Below, piece by piece: positions 6,088 to 10,620 of a DNA stretch of 10,620 nucleotides. A model generated the notes under the pieces. The model searched no databases. It was not told where the DNA came from and saw only the letters and a program-made list of their open reading frames with translations. The position numbers were made by a program, and so were the translations under genes. The DNA comes from JAWXVD01 sp044425705 (GTDB lineage: Bacteria; Bacillota; Clostridia; Lachnospirales; Lachnospiraceae), in assembly GCA_044425705.1 (NCBI GenBank), contig JAWXVD010000002.1, forward strand, positions 1-10,620, given 5' to 3'. Numbering within the stretch: position 1 is the stretch's first letter; every line of letters starts with the position of its first letter.

Positions 6088-7087
6088 TTTCCACCTCTAT
6101 GAGCATTGTAGAATTTGCAATACTTGTTGCAAATTCTAGTGCAATATATTGTAACACATCAATAACCACTGAATTTCCGAACTGCTTGTATGCCTGATTT
6201 TTGTTTTTACACACTTTATAATTTTCTGGAAATCCCATAATTCTTGCACATTCTATTGGGTGTAATCTTCTATATCGTCCTTCAACTAAATAACCACCTG
6301 TTTTCGCAAATATCCCACCACCATATGCTGATAATGTTATTGCTATACCTTTTGTGCTATATATCCTCTCACCTTGTCCACCCTTATTTACTGTTCCCAA
6401 GCGAATAGATTTATTACTATATACATTATCAATTTTATCGCTCATGTAAATATCATCTCGTTGAACATAAAGTTCTTGCGGTATCAACTTCTCATCTATC
6501 AGAAAATCTTCTACGTATTTCTGTAATTTAAATGGTTTCGGAAAAATAAACTGCTCAGCATTTAAGTCTTTCCTAAAGCATACCATGTATACCCTTTCTC
6601 TTTTCTGAGGCACTCCAAAATCTGTAGCATTTAACACTTTCTGATTAAAGGTATAACCTAATTCTTCCATTGTCGTTTTCACTACGGCTAATGTATGTCC
6701 ATTATCATGGGTCGCAAAATTTTTCACATTTTCCATAAATACAATAGAGGGATTTTTCTCTTTTACAATTCGTGCTACATCAAAAAACAACGTACCACGA
6801 CTATCTTCAAATCCTTTTTGTTTTCCACTAATTGAAAAGGCTTGGCACGGAAATCCAGCACATAAAATATCATGATCAGGTATTAACTTTTCGTCAACCT
6901 GCGTAATATCTCCATCTGGATAATCTCCAAAATTGTTATAATAAACTTCACTAACTGATTTATCCCACTCACTTGTATAAACACATTCTGCGCCTAATGA
7001 TTCCAATGCAATTCTAAAGCCACCAAGCCCTGCAAATAAGTCTATAAATTTCTTCCCTTGTAATATGTTGCTATTTATATTTATCAT
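6056..7087 (-). CDS. C5-cytosine methyltransferase, M.HhaI-like (predicted GCGC)
   Basis: The product is 343 aa and transfers methyl from SAM to cytosine C5. It matches M.HhaI (327 aa) almost throughout, with identical numbering for the catalytic residues: C81 in AGFPCQAFS, E119 in MENV, and R163/R165 in QKRER. Motif I is FIDLFAGLGGF and motif X is QFGNSVV. The recognition region (about 228-270, RLGTVNKGGQGERIYST and TLSAYGGGIFAKTGGYL) is nearly the same as in M.HhaI, including the Gln and Arg that contact DNA there (Q238 and R241 here). The inner cytosine of GCGC is therefore the expected target. I chose ATG 7087 because GGAGG lies 5 nt upstream and MININSNILQGKKF aligns with the M.HhaI start. 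The longer frame from 7162 would translate its own promoter. It has its own GCGC-rich promoter and should protect against the nuclease encoded opposite. Confidence 0.95.
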   Translation of the reverse strand: MININSNILQGKKFIDLFAGLGGFRIALESLGAECVYTSEWDKSVSEVYYNNFGDYPDGDITQVDEKLIPDHDILCAGFPCQAFSISGKQKGFEDSRGTLFFDVARIVKEKNPSIVFMENVKNFATHDNGHTLAVVKTTMEELGYTFNQKVLNATDFGVPQKRERVYMVCFRKDLNAEQFIFPKPFKLQKYVEDFLIDEKLIPQELYVQRDDIYMSDKIDNVYSNKSIRLGTVNKGGQGERIYSTKGIAITLSAYGGGIFAKTGGYLVEGRYRRLHPIECARIMGFPENYKVCKNKNQAYKQFGNSVVIDVLQYIALEFATSIANSTMLIEVENERNRLQAMA

Positions 7088-7115
7088 AATGTCCTCCAAA
7101 ATTAAATTCTTTATA

Positions 7116-7144
7116 ATTATAGCGCATAGCGCGCAATTCATCAA
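7116..7144 (-). promoter_or_regulatory. Promoter of the M.HhaI-like gene with three GCGC sites in the spacer
   Basis: On the minus strand there is TTGATG (7144-7139), a 17-bp spacer AATTGCGCGCTATGCGC, and a perfect TATAAT (7121-7116). The ATG follows 28 nt after the -10 box. GCGC occurs at 7122-7125, 7129-7132 and 7131-7134, all within the spacer and one abutting the -10 box. These are the predicted target sites of the enzyme encoded downstream, so its product can methylate its own promoter. Confidence 0.8.
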
Positions 7145-7187
7145 TGAATTTTTCCTTTTCATACATAAACAAATATAGCAGCTTTAT

Positions 7188-7577
7188 CTATTTTCCATAC
7201 ACCACATCCCTCAACACTACTTCCTCTGCCATATGATGCAGATTATTCATCATTCCTACCCACTGCATCGGATCTTTCATCTTCAATTCTTCCGTCACTC
7301 CATGCTGCACTTTCAACTGCTCCACCATCCGTTCCACCCGCTCAAAACATTCTTCATCCACTTGATGTAAATGCGTATTCAACTCCCCACGCATAATCAA
7401 ATCAATATACTTCCAATGCCTATGCTCTTTTAAAAATCTCTCTCGCATATGTCCATACTTCCTTATCGGATAATTTGTATCTTTTGGTATAACGAGGTCT
7501 GGGTAATATAACCCATCCTCGCCTAATGTATAACTAATGCCATTCTCTGCCACCATATGTTTTGCTAATTTTTCCAT
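7188..7577 (-). CDS. tnpV: TnpV-family transposon protein
   Basis: The product is 129 aa and matches the TnpV family throughout: YYPDLVIP, then IRKYGHMRERFLKEHR (about 38-53), GELNTHLHQVDEE (about 64-76), and GVTEELK with WVGMMNNLHHMAEEVV near the C-terminus. TnpV is carried by mobilizable transposons of Clostridia (Tn4451/Tn4453 group and relatives). Its molecular role is not established. It begins 9 nt after the relaxase stop with a modest AGG-type RBS, so it is probably the last gene of the mobilization operon. The cargo starts immediately beyond its stop, which makes this the backbone-cargo border. Confidence 0.88.
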   Translation of the reverse strand: MEKLAKHMVAENGISYTLGEDGLYYPDLVIPKDTNYPIRKYGHMRERFLKEHRHWKYIDLIMRGELNTHLHQVDEECFERVERMVEQLKVQHGVTEELKMKDPMQWVGMMNNLHHMAEEVVLRDVVYGK

Positions 7578-7586
7578 CGTATTTAC

Positions 7587-9053
7587 CTACCTTTCCTCTT
7601 GGGTTCTTCTTATTGATTTGCTTGGAGCAACAACCTCTTTATCCCTTACCACTTCTATTTGATTCTTATAATGCTCTCGCTTGTACACTTCTGTTTCATA
7701 ACTTTGCTTTTCCTTTGCATATGCTCGATATACGTGCTGTGCCATCTGTAATTCATTCTGGAAGGCTTTAATATCTTTATAACCTGCTTTATTTCTAACT
7801 GCTACAAACGCCTTCTTTACATATGCAATCTGTCTGCCATAGTCAGCAATTTTTTCTTCTCGTTCCTTTCGCTCTTTCCCTTTGAAAATGTTATTTATTT
7901 CTGGATGACTTAAAATATATTCATCTAAATCTCGTTCCAATATCACAATCTTAACATTCAATTGATTGAACTGTTTTTCCAACTTTTGTAGATATGGTAA
8001 CTTCTTAACCAATGCAGGAACTGTAGGTTCTTTTAACACTCCTTCTTCTACAACAATGTCTTGCCTTGATAAATCATTAGACTTACTATCCTCAAGTAAT
8101 TTTCTCATTACTTCGTGGATTTTGGCTTTTAGCACTGCTATAGCACGCTCTAATATTCCATACAAGCGATAAGGTGCAGCACCAACTTCTTCAATAGATT
8201 TCTTCGTTGGTATAGCAATATGCTCCGTTCTAATAACTTTTAATTCTGTATCCGTAACTCCTGCAATATAGGCTCTATCAACTTCCTCATTCCACTTCTG
8301 TCGGATTTCATTATCAACCTTAATTTCCTCTGCCTTTGGATTATTCTTTCCGATTTTCTTTGTAGCTAGATAAGGGCTATCTTTATCATACACTTTCAAG
8401 ATTTCATCTTCGTTTAGAACAAAGGTATTAATCATCTCCGTATAGAAAATCTTTGCTTCATCTAAGAATGCTTTGCTCTTAAACACTTCCTCTTTCTTAG
8501 TGAATATTTTTCGTTCGTAGACTTCACCTTTTGGAATAACCTTGCAACCTCTACGCAAGTTTCCATCTGCATCCAATATCTCTTTTTTCGTTCTGACTTT
8601 CTTCCCTTGCTCGTTATAAAACATATTTCTTGTGGCTATTTTCTCCACTGGATCATCAAGCAACTTTCGTTCTGAAAAGATTAGATGGATATGATAATTT
8701 GTCTTTCTTTTATTATGATGTAATGCCGATACACAAGACACTCCATACTTCATTCCAAATGCTTCTGTAAACTTATTCAAGAGATTCTCTGGCTCATATT
8801 GAGCTAAGCTCTCTGGCAATGCTATAATCAATTCTCGTGCTTCAATACACGTTCCTTTTGTTCCACTACTAGCAAATTCCTCTTGATTACACTTCGCTAG
8901 ATTTTTCCAAAATACCATTTCTGTTTGTTGATAGGTAGCATATAGATTTTCTTGTCTTTTAGGACTTGCAATATAATCAATTCTACCTTTTACATTGGAT
9001 AACTTAGACATCTGTATAAATGAATTTCTGCCTATAAAATCAACTCCTCTCAC
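7587..9053 (-). CDS. MobA/MobL-family relaxase (MobQ type)
   Basis: The product is 488 aa and nicks the element's oriT and leads the strand during conjugative mobilization. The relaxase domain (about 1-230) shows GRIDYIAS near residue 24-30, with a tyrosine that could be the nucleophile, then EARELIIALPESL, and the metal-binding histidine motif NYHIHLIFSERKL near 120. Residues about 340-488 are highly charged and probably coiled coil. The first codon is GTG at 9053. A strong GAGAGGAG overlaps codons 1-4, so initiation may really be a few codons later, perhaps at a rare codon such as ATA near 9035, or at ATG 9011. Family members conserve residues before that ATG, which argues against it. No type IV secretion genes are visible here, so transfer would rely on a helper element. 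Confidence 0.9.
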   Translation of the reverse strand: MRGVDFIGRNSFIQMSKLSNVKGRIDYIASPKRQENLYATYQQTEMVFWKNLAKCNQEEFASSGTKGTCIEARELIIALPESLAQYEPENLLNKFTEAFGMKYGVSCVSALHHNKRKTNYHIHLIFSERKLLDDPVEKIATRNMFYNEQGKKVRTKKEILDADGNLRRGCKVIPKGEVYERKIFTKKEEVFKSKAFLDEAKIFYTEMINTFVLNEDEILKVYDKDSPYLATKKIGKNNPKAEEIKVDNEIRQKWNEEVDRAYIAGVTDTELKVIRTEHIAIPTKKSIEEVGAAPYRLYGILERAIAVLKAKIHEVMRKLLEDSKSNDLSRQDIVVEEGVLKEPTVPALVKKLPYLQKLEKQFNQLNVKIVILERDLDEYILSHPEINNIFKGKERKEREEKIADYGRQIAYVKKAFVAVRNKAGYKDIKAFQNELQMAQHVYRAYAKEKQSYETEVYKREHYKNQIEVVRDKEVVAPSKSIRRTQEER

Positions 9054-9104
9054 TTTTGGATTTTGCTTTTATTGTGAATAGATGGATCGACATCTGCTTA
9101 TGAA

Positions 9105-9172
9105 CTAATTGCCATTTCTGGCACATTAGCTCCCTGCAAGGGCGGAATACACAGAGTATAAATCGTAGATTT
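9105..9172 (-). other. oriT: Candidate origin of transfer (oriT)
   Basis: This non-coding stretch lies about 50-120 bp upstream of the relaxase gene. It is dense in inverted repeats: CTAATTGCCA / TGGCACATTAG (9105-9129, TTTC loop, one bulge), CCCT/AGGG (9132-9142), ATAC/GTAT (9147-9159) and AAATC/GATTT (9160-9172). On the minus strand the last two precede CCGCCCTT (9145-9138), which resembles the CGCCCT core at nic of IncQ-like MobQ origins. GCTCTC/GAGAGC at 9191-9209 lies just beyond. Nic position is inference. Confidence 0.5.
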
Positions 9173-9275
9173 GTGCGTTGGGTGTATTTCGCTCTCATTC
9201 GCCGAGAGCTGTATGTCAGCTATACCTATTCTCAATATCGATATCTATCTGGCTCTTACTATGTTCGTTTCCGAA

Positions 9276-9503
9276 CTATTTTTGCTTTTTATCTTGCTCA
9301 TTTTTGAGCCTTTTTTCTATAACCGAAACCAGATTATTTACTGTTTCATCCGACCATTCGGACAACCACAACAACGTTCTATTTTCATTTTGAGATAACG
9401 ATATATCTCCAAATAACTCTCTCAATTTATCATATCTCGCTTCATTTAAAGTGGTTACAATCACTCCCTCATCTACGTTCTCTTCTCGCATTATCATCGT
9501 CAT
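9276..9503 (-). CDS. 75-aa conserved-type accessory protein, unknown
   Basis: The product is small and soluble, beginning MTMIMREENVDEGVIVTT, with a basic C-terminus rich in Lys and Gln and a predicted helical middle (LNEARYDKLRELFGDISLS). No domain is recognised. Its ATG overlaps the TGA of the preceding 101-aa gene (shared ATGA at 9503-9500), so the two are translationally coupled. It lies directly before the putative oriT and relaxase. A role as a mobilization accessory protein is possible, on position only. Confidence 0.6.
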   Translation of the reverse strand: MTMIMREENVDEGVIVTTLNEARYDKLRELFGDISLSQNENRTLLWLSEWSDETVNNLVSVIEKRLKNEQDKKQK

Positions 9504-9805
9504 TTGACTTCTCCCTCCACTACAGGTTTCCCTGCTAAATCTTCAAGCTCTTTCATAAGGTTTGCTCCATCTCGTAACCCTAATTCATAAGCCACTTCTC
9601 CATATTCAGCACTCATATAATTCTGTATATCTAGATATCTACTAAGCATTAAAAACTGCTCTTCTGTTAACTCTGATTTCAAAACATATATCAAATCTTG
9701 TTCTGTTTTTCTTTGCTCTTTTAACTGCTTCTCTCTTTCCAAAACCAAGCCATTTAATGTGTACTGCATTCGGTAATTCCTAATAATATCTAATAACTCT
9801 GCCAT
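9500..9805 (-). CDS. 101-aa helical protein of the mobilization region, unknown
   Basis: The product begins MAELLDIIRNYRMQYTLN and is almost wholly predicted alpha-helix, with a charged stretch (LEREKQLKEQRKTEQDL, about 22-38) that may be coiled coil, and an ending with YELGLRDGANLMKELE. The pattern recalls the small helical DUF6809-type proteins common in Clostridial elements, but I cannot confirm the family. AAAGGAGG lies about 10 nt before the ATG. It is coupled to the 75-aa gene by an ATGA overlap. Confidence 0.62.
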   Translation of the reverse strand: MAELLDIIRNYRMQYTLNGLVLEREKQLKEQRKTEQDLIYVLKSELTEEQFLMLSRYLDIQNYMSAEYGEVAYELGLRDGANLMKELEDLAGKPVVEGEVK

Positions 9806-9860
9806 ACCCTTTATTCCTCCTTTGTTGAATTTACACCTTAGTTCTACTTAAATATCTACT

Positions 9861-9882
9861 ACAGTTGCGTGACACGCACTGT
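9861..9882. repeat. Imperfect inverted repeat between two small genes
   Basis: ACAGTTGCGT and ACGCACTGT pair over 9 bp with one bulged T around GAC. It sits in the 96-nt gap between the 77-aa and 101-aa genes and has no T tract on the minus strand. It could be an RNA-processing hairpin, an operator or a weak pause site. Confidence 0.4.
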
Positions 9883-9901
9883 CCTATACATCGAAAAGGA
9901 A

Positions 9902-10135
9902 TTACCACCGAAAGCTATCTAAGACACCACGTTTATCCAAATATTCTTGTCTTGCTTTTTCTTTTAATTCCTCACTTGAAGCAGTCTTGTACTCGGTATA
10001 TAACTCACGCATAATCATAGAATCTAATTTCTTCTGCAACTCTTTTTCAATTTCATTTTTATCTGTCTCTAGCTCTAGCAAATGATATTTTACTAATCGA
10101 ATAAATAGTTCTTCTGATATTTTTATCTGTTTCAT
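9902..10135 (-). CDS. 77-aa conserved mobile-element protein, unknown
   Basis: The product begins MKQIKISEELFIRLVKYHLL and ends EYLDKRGVLDSFRW. Both ends look like a small family seen often beside repA and mob genes in Clostridial elements, sometimes mislabelled complexin-2. Residues about 20-70 are strongly helical and charged. The ISEELF start suggests a short beta strand followed by helix, as in some ribbon-helix-helix proteins, but this is speculative. GGAGG lies 4 nt before the ATG. It is in line with the RepA-like gene upstream, with a notable inverted repeat between them. Function unknown. Confidence 0.68.
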   Translation of the reverse strand: MKQIKISEELFIRLVKYHLLELETDKNEIEKELQKKLDSMIMRELYTEYKTASSEELKEKARQEYLDKRGVLDSFRW

Positions 10136-10153
10136 CTATCCTCCATTTCAACA

Positions 10154-10197
10154 TTGCAAGGTTGCAATACTCTAGAACTCTGCAACCTTGCAACCTT
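10154..10197. repeat. 13-bp perfect inverted repeat with GCAACCTT tandem copies
   Basis: TTGCAAGGTTGCA (10154-10166) and TGCAACCTTGCAA (10181-10193) are perfect reverse complements 14 nt apart. The right side also reads as two tandem GCAACCTT units (10182-10189, 10190-10197). It occupies the gap between the RepA-like stop and the next gene. No T tract follows on the minus strand. It could be iterons, an operator or an mRNA structure near the next RBS. Confidence 0.65.
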
Positions 10198-10201
10198 CCT
10201 T

Positions 10202-10620
10202 TTATTTTTCTATATCAAGTTTCCAATACCACTGATTACCTTCTTTAATAGACTTTATATTTAGCTTTTTCTTCATTTCATCTAGTATCCGTTTAGATAT
10301 TCCTTTGTCCTTTGCCTTGTCTACAATTTCACTCTGGAGTACCTTCCCATCTGCTAATATTTCCTTTAATAATACCTTAGCTAATTGTGATTTATTTTCT
10401 TTCGATACTCCCATTAACAAATCATCTACAGATACATTACACTTACCAATCCAATGAAATCCAGTCTCCTTATCTAGTTCAAATGATATACTATCTCCTT
10501 CTGGTGCAAGACTAGATTTACTCTGTGCTATAACCCTAGTTGTTGGATTATCTTTTACCCTTCCGACGACCAATACACTTCTTGCTACTGCTTGAAAATC
10601 AATCGAACCTAATCCTCTAT
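10202..10620 (-). CDS. repA: RepA-like AAA-family ATPase, C-terminal part (cut by window edge)
   Basis: The frame is open to the right edge with no start in the window, so only the last 138 codons are seen. RGLGSIDFQAVARS, LVVGRVKDNPTTRVI and SLAPEGDSISFEL (near 10618-10480) match the end of the RecA-like ATPase core of RepA/KaiC-like (AAA_25) proteins. The remaining ~70 residues (SQLAKVLLKEIL to WYWKLDIEK) look like a winged-helix module. Such ATPases act as replicative helicases or initiators in plasmids and mobilizable elements, often together with a primase. The presence suggests the element can replicate as a circle during transfer. An apparent start at 10573 is only a TTG inside the conserved core and should be ignored. 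Confidence 0.8.
   Translation of the reverse strand, partial: RGLGSIDFQAVARSVLVVGRVKDNPTTRVIAQSKSSLAPEGDSISFELDKETGFHWIGKCNVSVDDLLMGVSKENKSQLAKVLLKEILADGKVLQSEIVDKAKDKGISKRILDEMKKKLNIKSIKEGNQWYWKLDIEK

Noticed and set aside
7088..7162. 25-residue N-terminal extension of the M.HhaI-like protein
   Set aside because: It would be translated from the promoter itself. M.HhaI similarity and a proper RBS both place the start at 7087.
9171..9398. Plus-strand hydrophobic frames opposite the oriT region and the 75-aa gene
   Set aside because: They are antisense to a coupled small gene and are hydrophobic because of T-rich sequence. No RBS is seen.
1..10620. CRISPR arrays, tRNA or rRNA genes
   Set aside because: I saw no regularly spaced repeats and no tRNA or rRNA sequence patterns on either strand.

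Overview
The window is AT-rich (roughly two thirds A+T). Its backbone genes (TnpV, a MobA/MobL relaxase, a RepA-like AAA ATPase and an AP2-type tyrosine integrase) are typical of small mobilizable elements in Clostridia, especially Lachnospiraceae and relatives from the gut. I read it as most of an integrative mobilizable element carrying anti-phage cargo. The host assignment is inference from gene families and composition.

Layout, left to right. Positions 1-65 look like foreign or flanking DNA that holds the tail of an unrelated plus-strand gene. It abuts a tyrosine integrase (60-1007, minus) that has lost its C-terminus and catalytic tyrosine, preceded by a small excisionase-like HTH gene (994-1215). 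A 409-bp non-coding stretch follows, with terminators and a tandem repeat. The cargo comes next. The first part is a minus-strand DUF262-TIR operon (3528 to 1625) under a near-consensus promoter. The second part is a restriction-modification module (3805-7087). The backbone resumes on the minus strand at 7188-10620: RepA-like ATPase (cut by the window edge), three small conserved proteins, a putative oriT, the relaxase and TnpV.

The R-M module is the most informative part. An XRE regulator precedes a single 589-codon ORF that joins a C5-cytosine methyltransferase (residues 1-327) to a restriction endonuclease closely resembling R.HhaI (residues 328-589). A strong Shine-Dalgarno and ATG inside the ORF should also let the nuclease be made alone. 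Facing it is a second methyltransferase that matches M.HhaI so closely, including the target-recognition region, that GCGC specificity is a confident prediction. This gene is followed by an overlapping 97-aa gene of unknown function that meets the nuclease gene tail to tail.

The promoter of the M.HhaI-like gene has three GCGC sites packed into its 17-bp spacer, while only two other GCGC sites were found by eye in the whole window. This looks like methylation-sensed autoregulation. The nuclease and the second methyltransferase should share the target GCGC. The specificity of the fused first methyltransferase cannot be read from sequence.

The DUF262-TIR pair has the form of a two-gene defence system: a DUF262 protein with the DGQQR motif, and a TIR protein with a probable catalytic glutamate. 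I do not recognise it as a named system.
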